From: CAZKXX01 sp964556705
GTDB taxonomy: Bacteria > Acidobacteriota > Terriglobia > UBA7540
Reading direction: 5' to 3'
Assembly (NCBI GenBank): GCA_964556705.1
Contig: CAZKXX010000003.1
Span: forward strand, 17,109-81,108
DNA length: 64,000 nucleotides
The first letter of the stretch is position 1. Each line of letters begins with the position of its first letter. The notes beneath the pieces are model-generated. The model saw only the letters and a list, made by a program, of their open reading frames with translations, searched no databases and had not been told where the DNA came from. The translations under genes were made by a program, and so were the position numbers. This document shows positions 43,748 to 51,921 of this stretch, piece after piece.

Positions 43748-44103
43748 AACTTGATGCCGAGGCGGGACTCGACTTCTTCGGTGGGGATCATTTCGATGGC
43801 GTCCCAGGGGCAGCCGTCGAGGAAGGCGCCGTCGGGGCCTTTCGAGGTACACTTCTTGCACCCGATGCAGAGGACGGGGTCCACTTCGATGCGGCCGAAG
43901 GGCGGGTGGTCCTCGTCGGGGACCCAGTACATGCAATCCTCGACGGGGCAGTAAGGGACGCAGGCGGGCGAGCCGGCGCAGCCCGTGCAGCATTCGGTGA
44001 TGACGGCGAGCTCTTTGGGCTTCTTTTTGCGCGGGGTCGAAATCCCTTTCGACTTCGGCTCCGCTTTCACCACTTCGCCGACCGGGATATAGTATTCGGT
44101 CAT
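43738..44103 (-). CDS. Ferredoxin with two [4Fe-4S] binding motifs
   Basis: This 121-residue electron carrier has Cys residues at 38, 39, 42, 48, 52 and 57 (ECCTGCAGSPACVPYCPVEDC) and at 79, 82, 85 and 98 (CIGCKKCTSKGPDGAFLDGCP), enough for two clusters. A 30-residue basic N-terminus precedes them. The enlarged loop before the fourth Cys of the second motif is unusual. The ATG at 44103 follows GGAG at about eight bases; the longer frame to 44274 crosses repeat DNA. Partner unknown. Confidence 0.88.
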   Translation of the reverse strand: MTEYYIPVGEVVKAEPKSKGISTPRKKKPKELAVITECCTGCAGSPACVPYCPVEDCMYWVPDEDHPPFGRIEVDPVLCIGCKKCTSKGPDGAFLDGCPWDAIEMIPTEEVESRLGIKFEL

Positions 44104-44245
44104 CCGTGCGCTCCGGGCTCGGAAAGGTTTCCGCGCCCATTGTCCCTGAAGGAGCGCGGGGATGTCAACACGGAGGGCGAGCCTGCGTGCAGAGTGAGGA
44201 CGTCGGCCCAGGGTTTTATCAGGGTGCCGAAAGATCGATGACGCT

Positions 44246-44437
44246 GTCATCCTGAGGGGCCCCGACTCGCGCACAGCGGGATCGGGACGACGAAGGACCT
44301 CTGCATTTTGGTAATGTCGCGAAGGCAGGAATTCTTCGCGGAGTTTAGCCTGAGCGAAATGCAGAGATCCTTCGCTTCGCTCAGGATGACAAACGAAGGG
44401 CTTAGAGTGACAGTCGGCGAAGAGCTCAGAATGACAA
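44246..44437. repeat. Inverted pair of the GTCATCCTGAG repeat (family C)
   Basis: GTCATCCTGAG at 44246-44256 and GAAGGACCTCTGCATTTTG near 44292-44310 form one arm. The other arm, 44355-44390, is its reverse complement (CTTCGCTTCGCTCAGGATGAC). A decayed third part (AGAGCTCAGAATGAC) follows at about 44421-44435. This element type is widely repeated between genes in Acidobacteriota and some other soil bacteria. It fills the 362 bases between ferredoxin and hemJ, in which I see no gene. Confidence 0.75.
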
Positions 44438-44465
44438 CGTCCGATACGACTCGAGGTGACTGCGC

Positions 44466-44891
44466 ATGACGGCCTGGTTGCTGGTGTTTCATCTCGTCGG
44501 CATGGTGTTCTGGATGGGCGGACTGCTGATCGTCACGAACCTGCTCTCCGCGCACACGCAGGAGACTTCCGAGGACGGCGGCCGCGTGCTGGGCCGCATG
44601 GAGATGAAGCTCCTGAAAGGACTGGCTTTGCCCGGCGGCGCGATCGTGCTCGTGACCGGACTTTTTTTGATCTTCACGAATCGCCAGTATTACTTCCACG
44701 CCGACTGGCTGTGGGCCAAGCTGTTTCTGGTGGCGATGCTCGCCGGGCTGCATGCGATCGTTCACCTGCGGACGAAGTCGCTGGTGGCGGGCGAGGCGCG
44801 GCTGCGGCGGAGCGAGTGCGTCGCCTATCACAGCGTGATTGCGCTGCTGTTTCTGGGTATTCTGATTCTGGTGCTGGTGAAGCCGATTTGA
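44466..44891 (+). CDS. hemJ: Protoporphyrinogen oxidase, HemJ type
   Basis: This 141-residue membrane protein with four helices fits HemJ (formerly UPF0093), which oxidises protoporphyrinogen IX in heme synthesis. Landmarks are HLVGMVFWMGGLLIVTNLL with the conserved His and Trp-Met-Gly-Gly, the pair RMEMKLLKGLALPGGAI, and WAKLFLVAMLAGLHAIVHLR. Length matches. GAGGTGA lies at the right distance from the ATG. CopD-like membrane proteins are a distant alternative. The product fits the strong demand for heme by the oxidase elsewhere in the window. Confidence 0.82.
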   Translation: MTAWLLVFHLVGMVFWMGGLLIVTNLLSAHTQETSEDGGRVLGRMEMKLLKGLALPGGAIVLVTGLFLIFTNRQYYFHADWLWAKLFLVAMLAGLHAIVHLRTKSLVAGEARLRRSECVAYHSVIALLFLGILILVLVKPI

Positions 44892-44908
44892 ATTGCGGTG
44901 TATCGAGC

Positions 44909-44956
44909 GGTACGGGCTTCCCAGCCCGTGCGGCACGGCCAAGAGGGCCGTGGTAC
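44909..44956. repeat. Double hairpin repeat (family B)
   Basis: Two hairpins lie side by side: ACGGGCT-TCCC-AGCCCGT (44912-44929) and CACGGCC-AAGAG-GGCCGTG (44934-44952). The outer ends GGTACGG and CCGTGGTAC are inverted. It resembles the element at 7359-7411. The bases to 45040 hold a further partial copy (GGATGGCCGTGTTACC). Confidence 0.6.
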
Positions 44957-45060
44957 GCCCCAAACGAAATCGCACGCGCCTGCTTCTGTTGCCTGGGGCA
45001 GGGGGACGCAGCAAGACACGACTGGGATGGCCGTGTTACCTCACTCGAAGGAGCGAACAC

Positions 45061-45303
45061 TTGGCGGGAACGAAAATCACGGTGAATCGGAACGGGTCGT
45101 TGCGAGTGGAAGGCGATTTTGAAATCTGCGATCTGAACGGGAAAGCGTTCGGCCTGGGCGGGCGGACGGTGATCAGTTTGTGCCGCTGCGGGCACTCAGA
45201 GAACAAGCCGTTCTGCGACGGCAGCCACAAGAAGGTGGGATTCCAGTCGGAAGTTGAGGCGCGTGATTTGCCGCCGCCCGCGCCCAAGCCGCCCGCGGCG
45301 TAG
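45061..45303 (+). CDS. CDGSH iron-sulfur domain protein
   Basis: This 80-residue protein has the CDGSH signature C41-x-C43-x8-C52-D-G-S-H56 (CRCGHSENKPFCDGSHKK), which binds a redox-active [2Fe-2S] cluster with three Cys and one His. A beta strand region (RNGSLRVEGDFEICDLNG) precedes it. The start is TTG at 45061, seven bases after AAGGAG (45048-45053); the longer frame upstream runs through repeat DNA. It lies 31 bases before the rhodanese gene, so they may be co-transcribed. Confidence 0.88.
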   Translation: MAGTKITVNRNGSLRVEGDFEICDLNGKAFGLGGRTVISLCRCGHSENKPFCDGSHKKVGFQSEVEARDLPPPAPKPPAA

Positions 45304-45334
45304 CCTGGGCAGCGTGAGGCGCACGGGAGGGAAC

Positions 45335-46228
45335 ATGGCTCGAACGAAACGACGGTCAGCGGGAATCGTCCTGGGTGTGCTGCTCGCCTTCGTGGCGCCC
45401 GCGCGGGCGGAGAAGTACGCCAACGCGGGGCTGCTGATCGAAACCGACGAACTGGCGCGCGTGCTCAACAATCCGAAAGTGCGCGTGCTCGACGCGCGGC
45501 CGCCGCACGAATATCAGCAGGAGCATTTGCCGGGCGCGGTGAACTTGCCCGCGGCGGCGACGGACGACCTGGCGGCGAACCAGCAAGGTCTTCCGCTGCC
45601 GCTCGAACACGCCGCCGAACTTTTCCGGGAGGCCGGGATCAACCACGATTCCCGCGTCATCGTCTATGACGACCACGGGAACCGCTACGCGGCGCGGGTG
45701 TTCTACGTGCTGGAATTCTTCGGGCACTCGCAGGTTCGTGTCCTGAACGGCGGAATCGGGAAGTGGAAGGGCGAGGGCCGCGCGCTGACGAACAACACTC
45801 CGACCGTTGCGGCCGGAAACTTCCAGCTTCGACCGAACCTCAACCGGATCGCCACTTCGGATTGGATTCGCGCTCAACTGAAGAATCCGAAAGTGAAATT
45901 TCTTGACGCGCGCTCGGCGGCGGAGTACGGCGGCGGGAAGTCGGACACACCCGGCGGCGGACACATCCCCGGCGCGGCGCATCTGGAATGGACCGAAGTG
46001 CTGGCCTCGGGTGAAGTGAAAACGTTTCTCGGCGCGGGAGAGCTCGAAAAGCTGCTCGCCGAAGCGGGCGTGCGGCGCGGGCAGGAAGCGGTGGTTTACT
46101 GCGAGCGCGGAATGCGCGCGGCGAACCTCTACTTCGTGCTGCGCCTGCTGGGCTTCGAACGACTGCGGATGTACGACGCGTCGTGGGCCGAGTGGGGCCG
46201 GAATCGTGAATTGCCCGTCGAGCCGTAG
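45335..46228 (+). CDS. Secreted two-domain rhodanese (sulfurtransferase)
   Basis: This 297-residue protein has a signal peptide (GIVLGVLLAFVAPARA) and two rhodanese domains. The N-terminal domain (about 35-145) shows VRVLDARPPHEYQQEHLPGAVNLP but a degenerate active loop (YDDHGNRYAARV) with no Cys. The C-terminal domain (about 165-295) keeps the catalytic Cys near residue 254 in VYCERGMRAANLYFVLRLLGF. The reaction is thiosulfate or mercaptopyruvate sulfur transfer. Export from the cytoplasm fits oxidation of sulfur compounds outside the cell. GGGAGG precedes the ATG. Confidence 0.9.
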   Translation: MARTKRRSAGIVLGVLLAFVAPARAEKYANAGLLIETDELARVLNNPKVRVLDARPPHEYQQEHLPGAVNLPAAATDDLAANQQGLPLPLEHAAELFREAGINHDSRVIVYDDHGNRYAARVFYVLEFFGHSQVRVLNGGIGKWKGEGRALTNNTPTVAAGNFQLRPNLNRIATSDWIRAQLKNPKVKFLDARSAAEYGGGKSDTPGGGHIPGAAHLEWTEVLASGEVKTFLGAGELEKLLAEAGVRRGQEAVVYCERGMRAANLYFVLRLLGFERLRMYDASWAEWGRNRELPVEP

Positions 46229-46341
46229 CTCCGGCCCCGCCCGCTGCCTCGCTTGGCAATTCCTGTCCGCTCCTCGTTGCAGGATTCTCACTCGGTCAAA
46301 AGCGCCAAGCCTGAACGAGCGGTTGAGCGCACCTTTTCCAA

Positions 46342-46375
46342 TTGACATCAAACGATTCTCGATGCTAAATCGAGA
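46342..46375 (+). promoter_or_regulatory. Predicted promoter with operator-like palindrome
   Basis: TTGACA at 46342-46347 is followed, 17-18 bases on, by TGC-TAAAT (46364-46370) as a weak extended -10. A palindrome TCTCGAT-GCTAA-ATCGAGA (46357-46375) covers the -10 region and would suit a repressor. It lies about 50 bases before the SBBP-repeat gene. Confidence 0.45.
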
Positions 46376-46424
46376 GCCCAAGACCTTGTGGCAGAGATCT
46401 TGCCGGTTCCCATCGGAGGGCTTC

Positions 46425-49400
46425 ATGCAATCGCGGCGACGCGCGCTCGCGCCCACGTCCCTTTCTGTCTTCAGCCTCGCGTTCCTCACCGCAATTCTGG
46501 CGGCGACGGGCCTCGCGGCCAAAGCCGGTGAACGGACTTCATCCCCGCGCCCGGCCGAGCCGGCCACCCCGAGCCGCGCCGCGCTGCGACTCGCCGGGAA
46601 CATGTCCGCGCTGCCCTTGAGCTTCGAGCCGAATCGCGGGCAAACGGACGCGCAGGTGAAATTTCTGGCGCGCGGGCGCGGTTACACCGTGTATCTGACC
46701 GCGGAAGGGGCCGTCGTGACGCTCCGCGCGGGCCGCGGCGAAAGCGGAGGTCCGAAACGGGCAGATTCGCCACCCGCCGACTCCCAATCCCCAATCTCGG
46801 AGTTTGTCCGTCTGCGGCTGCTCGGCGCAAATCCCGAGGCGAAGGTCCACGGTGAGGACCTGCTTCCCGGGAAAGTGAATTACTTCCGCGGCAACGACCC
46901 CGCAAAGTGGCGGAGGAATATCGAGACCTTCGCGAAGGTCCGGTACGAGAGCGTCTGGCCAGGAATCGATCTGGTCTATTACGGCAACCAGGGACAGCTT
47001 CAGTATGACTTCATCGTGGTGCCGGGCGCGGACCCGTCGATGATTCGCATGGAAATTGAGACGCCCGCTGGCGCGGCGGAAAGCGGAAATTCGAAACCTG
47101 CCCGCGCAGGCGGGCTCGAAACTCGAAAATCGGGCAGCGGCAATCTTCAATCATCAATCGCCAATCATCAATCGGTGAGGGTGGACGCGAACGGCGACCT
47201 GGTGATCGCGCTCGAAACCGGCGAAGTGCGTTTCCGCAAGCCGCTCATCTATCAGCTTGCGGCGGATGGGCGGCGGGAAGTGGTGGACGGCGGGTTCGCG
47301 TTGCGCGCGCTGCGCGAGGAACCTGGAAACTCGAAACTCGAAACCGGCCTGCGCAGGCAGGCGCGAAAATCAAAACTCGAAAATCGACAACCAGCAATCA
47401 TCAATCCTCAATTTGAAATTTCCTTCCAGCTTGCCTCCTACGACCCCGCGCGCGCGCTGGTGATTGACCCGTTCCTGCTTTACGCGACGTACCTGGGTGG
47501 GAACAACCATGATTCCGTCAATGCCCTGGCCGTGGATGGCTCGGGCAACTTCTTCGCCGCGGGCCAGACCTTCTCGGACGATTTCCCATTACAGGGCGCG
47601 GTGGACCCTTCGTTCGGCGGCACCTCGGAAGGGTTTGTGACCAAGTTCACTCCGGACGGAGCCACGCTCATCTACTCGACGTTCCTCGGAGGAAGCGGGA
47701 CCGAATCGGTCAACGGTCTTACCGTGGATTCGAACGGCCACGCGTCTGTGACGGGGGCGACGAACTCGACCGACTTTCCCCGAGCAAACGCTTTTCAGAA
47801 CACCTATGGAGGCGGGTCGTTCGATGCCTTTGTCGCCAAATTGTTGCCCAACGGCAGCGATCTGGTCTATTCGAGCTTCCTGGGCGGCAGCGGAGAGGAC
47901 TCGGGCAGAGCGATCGCCGCGGACGATTCCGGCAACGCGTTTATCACGGGAACAACCAGCTCGGCGGAGGACTTTCCTGGCGTGGCTTCGGACCTCCAGC
48001 AGGGCTTTGGCGGCGGACCGCAGGATGCCTTCGTGGCGCAAGTCGTCGAGAGCGGGTCGGTCGTGTTCCTGGCGTTTTCCGACTTTCTCGGCGGTTCGGG
48101 CGATGATCGAGCCGGCGGAATCGCCCGGGACGCGTTCGGGGACTTGTACGTAACCGGGTCCACCGACTCCACGGACTTCCCCACGGTGAATCCGATCCAG
48201 CCCGATCATGCCGCCGGATTTGACGCCTTCGTGGCGAAGATCAACATGGACGGCCTCTTCCTCGAGTATTCGACCTATCTGGGCGGAAGCTCCGGCGACT
48301 TCGGAAATGCCATCGCCGTGGACGCGTCGGGAAATGCCTACATGACGGGACAGACGTTTTCGTCCGACTTTCCCACCGTGCCCGGTTCCTTCGACACGAG
48401 TTACAACGGCGACTCGGCCAACGCGGACGCCTTCGTGACGAAAGTGGATTCTTCGGGGACGGCGCTTGTCTATTCGACATTTCTGGGAGGAGGCGGCTTT
48501 GACCAGGGGTTGGCCATCGCCGTGGACGAGGCCGGGTCCGCGCATGTCGCAGGAGCCACAACGAGCGGCGTCTCCTTCCCGGTTGTTTCACCGAGCCAGG
48601 CGTCTCCCGGGGGCGGCGACGACGCATTCGTCACCAAGTTCTCGCCCGACGGCGCCGCACTCGATTTCTCCACACTTCTCGGCGGGAGCTCGCATGACCA
48701 AGCCCTCGGCCTGGCGCTCAACGACGTGGGCGACGTTTATGTGGGCGGAACGACGGAGGGAGACTTTCCGATCACCGAGGAAACCGCCTTCGAGCCGAAC
48801 TTCGGCGGTGTTCGAGACGGCTTCGTGGCCATCCTTGTGGACGCCGTCGGCCCTGTCGTCAACCTGGTGCCGACCTTCGTGGAATTCCCGGATACCCTCG
48901 TCGGCGCGACGAGCGACCCGATGACGGTGACGCTTTCGAACACCGGCGACCTGTCGTTGGAGATCACGAGCATCGCCGTGACCTCCGGGGACTTCGCGCT
49001 GACCCATGACTGCGGCGCGTCCGTGGAGCCGGAGGCGAGCTGCCAGATTCAAGTCACCTTTGCTCCCACGCTGGCCGGGCTTCAGGAAGGCGCTTTCGAG
49101 ATCGTTTCGAACGCGAGCAGCAACCCGGACGTCGTGGACTTACTCGGGGAGGGAATTTCCACCGTTCTCGTTTCGCCGACGAGCGTCCATTTCCCGGGCA
49201 ATCCGCTCGACCTCGACTGCCCGTCGAAGGATGTGACGCTGACGAACAACGGCGCAGGCCTGCTGGCGATTCTGGGGATTTCGATCGACTCGTCCCTGTT
49301 TTCGCAGACCAACGACTGCCCGCTGAGCCTGGCGCCGGGAGAAAGCTGCCTCATCAGCATCAAGTTTCATCCCGTGGAAGTCGGCGAGTTCGGGGCGACG

Positions 49401-50312
49401 CTGGCGGTCACCACCGACGTGCTGGACAGCCCGCATACCGTAGCGCTTTCCGGCAAAGGCACGCCGCCCTGCGGCCTGGAGACGAACGGCCTGCGCCGGG
49501 CGTTGGTGAAGGGGACGAACGCGACGCGGTTCACGATTGCGGACAAATCGCCGAGCTGCTCGCCCGTGCCCATCGAGCTCTCCTGCTCGCTGGAGAACCC
49601 GGCGGCGTGCGAGTTCTCGCCCTCCGTCATTGCGCCCAGCGGATCGAGCGATTTACGCGTCTCGAACCTGCGCAACGTGGCCGGCGACCGGCTGAACTTC
49701 ACGGTCCAAGCGGTCAGCGAATTCCGCACGGCGGCGGTGGCGGTTTCGGTGATCTTCTCGAGCTTCGACTTCTCCGCTTTCCCGCAGTCGGCCACGGTGG
49801 CGGCTGGCGGCACAGCCGAGTACGCGGTGTCCCTGCGGCCGGTGAACGGGCTGACGGGAACAGTGCGGCTGAGCTGCTCGGGCGCGCCGCGGGGAGCGAC
49901 CTGCACGGTCGAGCCGTCGCAGGTCACCCTGGACGGCTTGAACCTCGCCAACGTGAAGGTGCGGGTGCGGACGACCGGGCGGGCGATGACAACACCTCCT
50001 GGCGGAGGGCCGATCGTGCCACCGATCCGTCTCCCGTGGCTTGCGACGAGCGCGCTACTCCTTGGGCTTGTGGCGGCCTGGACGGCGCTCCGCCGGCGTC
50101 AGGCGCGACTTGCGCTGGCGTCCGTGCTGGCGGCGGTGCTGCTCTGGGCGGCTTGCGGCGGGGGCGGTGCGTTGAATCTCTCGTCGGGCGGCACGCCGCC
50201 GGGAACGAGCTCGCTGACGGTGACCGGTTCGTACACCATCGCGCCGGATGAGGCCAACCCCGAAGGCGGCACGTTCGAGAGCTCCACCGAGCTGTCGCTG
50301 ACGGTGAACTGA
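46425..50312 (+). CDS. Large exported SBBP-repeat (beta-propeller) surface protein
   Basis: This 1295-residue protein has a signal peptide (about 10-33), an N-terminal domain of the type that precedes SBBP repeats (about 45-345; LPLSFEPNRGQTDAQVKFLARGRGYTVYLT), about ten SBBP repeats (350-805; LVYSSFLGGSGEDSGRAIAADDSGNAFITG), two immunoglobulin-like 'choice-of-anchor D' domains (810-1010), beta domains, helices near 1205 and 1230 and a Cys-Gly tail (LLWAACGGGG). It is probably held at the surface; the C-terminal end is of a type I recall from Acidobacteriota. GGAGGG precedes the ATG. Repeat DNA is inserted in frame near residues 105-130, 220-252 and 300-332. Confidence 0.85.
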   Translation: MQSRRRALAPTSLSVFSLAFLTAILAATGLAAKAGERTSSPRPAEPATPSRAALRLAGNMSALPLSFEPNRGQTDAQVKFLARGRGYTVYLTAEGAVVTLRAGRGESGGPKRADSPPADSQSPISEFVRLRLLGANPEAKVHGEDLLPGKVNYFRGNDPAKWRRNIETFAKVRYESVWPGIDLVYYGNQGQLQYDFIVVPGADPSMIRMEIETPAGAAESGNSKPARAGGLETRKSGSGNLQSSIANHQSVRVDANGDLVIALETGEVRFRKPLIYQLAADGRREVVDGGFALRALREEPGNSKLETGLRRQARKSKLENRQPAIINPQFEISFQLASYDPARALVIDPFLLYATYLGGNNHDSVNALAVDGSGNFFAAGQTFSDDFPLQGAVDPSFGGTSEGFVTKFTPDGATLIYSTFLGGSGTESVNGLTVDSNGHASVTGATNSTDFPRANAFQNTYGGGSFDAFVAKLLPNGSDLVYSSFLGGSGEDSGRAIAADDSGNAFITGTTSSAEDFPGVASDLQQGFGGGPQDAFVAQVVESGSVVFLAFSDFLGGSGDDRAGGIARDAFGDLYVTGSTDSTDFPTVNPIQPDHAAGFDAFVAKINMDGLFLEYSTYLGGSSGDFGNAIAVDASGNAYMTGQTFSSDFPTVPGSFDTSYNGDSANADAFVTKVDSSGTALVYSTFLGGGGFDQGLAIAVDEAGSAHVAGATTSGVSFPVVSPSQASPGGGDDAFVTKFSPDGAALDFSTLLGGSSHDQALGLALNDVGDVYVGGTTEGDFPITEETAFEPNFGGVRDGFVAILVDAVGPVVNLVPTFVEFPDTLVGATSDPMTVTLSNTGDLSLEITSIAVTSGDFALTHDCGASVEPEASCQIQVTFAPTLAGLQEGAFEIVSNASSNPDVVDLLGEGISTVLVSPTSVHFPGNPLDLDCPSKDVTLTNNGAGLLAILGISIDSSLFSQTNDCPLSLAPGESCLISIKFHPVEVGEFGATLAVTTDVLDSPHTVALSGKGTPPCGLETNGLRRALVKGTNATRFTIADKSPSCSPVPIELSCSLENPAACEFSPSVIAPSGSSDLRVSNLRNVAGDRLNFTVQAVSEFRTAAVAVSVIFSSFDFSAFPQSATVAAGGTAEYAVSLRPVNGLTGTVRLSCSGAPRGATCTVEPSQVTLDGLNLANVKVRVRTTGRAMTTPPGGGPIVPPIRLPWLATSALLLGLVAAWTALRRRQARLALASVLAAVLLWAACGGGGALNLSSGGTPPGTSSLTVTGSYTIAPDEANPEGGTFESSTELSLTVN
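47085..47180. repeat. In-frame repeat insertion in the SBBP gene, site 1
   Basis: GGAAATTCGAAACCTGCCCG and ACTCGAAAATCGGGCAG, then CAATCATCAATCGCCAATC, are intergenic-type simple repeats, but here they lie inside the coding sequence without a frame break. The embedded palindrome GCCCGC-GCAG-GCGGGC (47100-47115) belongs to the same family as those in the TonB-like gene. Confidence 0.65.
47325..47420. repeat. In-frame repeat insertion in the SBBP gene, site 2
   Basis: GGAAACTCGAAACTCGAAAC is followed by the palindrome CCTGCGCAGG (47348-47357), GCGCGAAAATCAAAACTCG and CAGCAATCATCAATCCTCAA. It is translated as a Lys/Arg/Asn/Gln-rich insert that does not fit the beta-sheet pattern around it. A shorter third site near 46770-46802 contains ACTCCCAATCCCCAATCTCG. 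Confidence 0.65.
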
Positions 50313-50462
50313 GGCGGGACGCAGTGGAACGGCGCTGGCGCGCGATGGACACCGCGGGTACGACAACTGAGACCGGCGTCCACGGCACTTGCAGCCCGAG
50401 GGCCGCGGACCTCCGGCAGGGCCTGAACTCGCGCGGAGAAGTGGACTAAGGGGAGGACTTCG

Positions 50463-51902
50463 ATGCTCGGTCGAAAGATCACGATGGTGCTGTTGGCGGC
50501 GGTGGTGGCGGGAGTGAACCTGGTCCAGGCCGACGGCCTCCGCGAGCGACACCGACCGGTGGGGCTCGTGATTTCGAAAGGTGCGGTGAGGATCGACCGG
50601 CAACCGGTTCCCGCCAGCACTGTCGCCTTCGCCGGGGACGTGCTGGCCACGTCGAGCGGCGCGGTGGCCACGGTCAACTTCAAAGCTGGGTCCGTCGCCA
50701 CGCTGGCTGAGAACAGTGAAGCGGTCTTGGCGCCGGATTCCTCCCGGCTGATCGAGCTTCGGCGAGGGGCGCTCGTGGTGCGCACTCAGAAGGGCCGGAG
50801 CGCTCAGGTCAAGCTTCCGGAAGGGTCGGTTCTCGTGGAAAGCAAAGGCGCATTCCCCGCCATCTGCCGGATCGCCTATGTCAACGGCGGCACGGCGGTC
50901 GTGGCCCAGCAGGGCCGCGTGGAGCTGCTCGGGCCGGCGCGCGCGCGACGGCTGGTGGCCCCGGGTGAAACGCTGACGCTCGCCGCACGCCCCGCCCAGC
51001 AGGCCGGGCAGAGAGCGGGAGCCGTCTCCCACGGCATTCCCGAACACGTGATTCAGCGCGAGGGACAAACTGCCGAGGTCCAGCTCCGGCTCAAAGACAT
51101 TGTGAATTGGGAAGATGTGGTCCGAACCCTCCAGCGAGGCCGGGTGCGCATTGCGCTCGACGACGGCTCGTTTCTGAACATCGGGGCGCGCTCCAGCATG
51201 CGCGTTACGCGTCACGACCCGCAGACGCAGCAAACCGAGGTGGAGCTGCGCCTGGGGCGCCTGCGCGGAGAGGTTGTGAAGCGCACCCAGGCCGGAGGAA
51301 GCTTCCAGGTGCGCACGCAGACGGCCGTCATCGGTGTCGTCGGCACGATCTTCTTCATTGAAGCGTTTCAGCAACTGACGCGCGTGTACTGCCTCGAAGG
51401 CGTTTTGACGGTGCAGAACATCAACCCGGCCATCGTGGGACAGGTGACCTTGCAGGCGGGACAGTCCACCACCGTTCCCCAGAACGGGCCGCCCAGCGCG
51501 CCTGCCCCAACATCGAGTTCGGAGTTTCAAAACCTGATCAGCCAGACCAGCGCGGGCGAGCCCATCTCCGGTCTGGTGGCCCAGGTGAACCAGTTGACTC
51601 AGACCCTGGTGACGACTCCGGGACAACTGGGCTCGCTCGCAACCCAGACGGTGACGACAGTGGCGAGCGGCGCCTCGGGGGTCTTGGGGGGCGTGGCGGC
51701 TTCCACCGCTGGCGACGCAGTCACCGCGGCCGGAGCGGCCGGGGCCACGGCCGGACAGGCGGCCGCCGCCGCGGCGGCGGCCGCCGACGCCGCGAACCAG
51801 GCGGCCGCCGCCGCCAACGCCGCGGCCGGTGTTACGGGGAGTGTTCTGGATACCATCGATGCCATTTCCCCCACCCTGACGGAATGCCGCTGCATTGAGT
51901 AA
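50463..51902 (+). CDS. Exported FecR-domain protein
   Basis: This 479-residue protein has a signal peptide (about 1-23) and two FecR-like beta domains: about 30-130 (GLVISKGAVRIDRQPVPASTVAFAGDVLAT to SGAVATVNFKAGSVATLAENS) and about 205-300 (GRVRIALDDGSFLNIGARSSMRVT, QTEVELRLGRLRGEVVK, TAVIGVVGTIFFIE). The C-terminal third is Ala/Thr-rich and low complexity and ends in ECRCIE. FecR domains in such multi-domain proteins often bind surface or sensory partners. It lies 10 bases before a CHASE2 cyclase gene, a partner seen in other bacteria. GGGAGGAC precedes the ATG. Confidence 0.85.
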   Translation: MLGRKITMVLLAAVVAGVNLVQADGLRERHRPVGLVISKGAVRIDRQPVPASTVAFAGDVLATSSGAVATVNFKAGSVATLAENSEAVLAPDSSRLIELRRGALVVRTQKGRSAQVKLPEGSVLVESKGAFPAICRIAYVNGGTAVVAQQGRVELLGPARARRLVAPGETLTLAARPAQQAGQRAGAVSHGIPEHVIQREGQTAEVQLRLKDIVNWEDVVRTLQRGRVRIALDDGSFLNIGARSSMRVTRHDPQTQQTEVELRLGRLRGEVVKRTQAGGSFQVRTQTAVIGVVGTIFFIEAFQQLTRVYCLEGVLTVQNINPAIVGQVTLQAGQSTTVPQNGPPSAPAPTSSSEFQNLISQTSAGEPISGLVAQVNQLTQTLVTTPGQLGSLATQTVTTVASGASGVLGGVAASTAGDAVTAAGAAGATAGQAAAAAAAAADAANQAAAAANAAAGVTGSVLDTIDAISPTLTECRCIE

Positions 51903-51905
51903 AAT

Positions 51906-51921
51906 CTGACGCATGCGTCAG
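51906..51921. promoter_or_regulatory. 16-bp perfect palindrome over the cyclase start codon
   Basis: CTGACGCATGCGTCAG reads the same on both strands and holds the ATG start codon (51913-51915) near its centre. It could be a protein operator or an mRNA hairpin that hides the start. Confidence 0.5.

Noticed and set aside
44456..45085. A 209-codon frame over hemJ and the following repeats
   Set aside because: It is a shifted frame over a well supported membrane-protein gene and continues through hairpin repeats.
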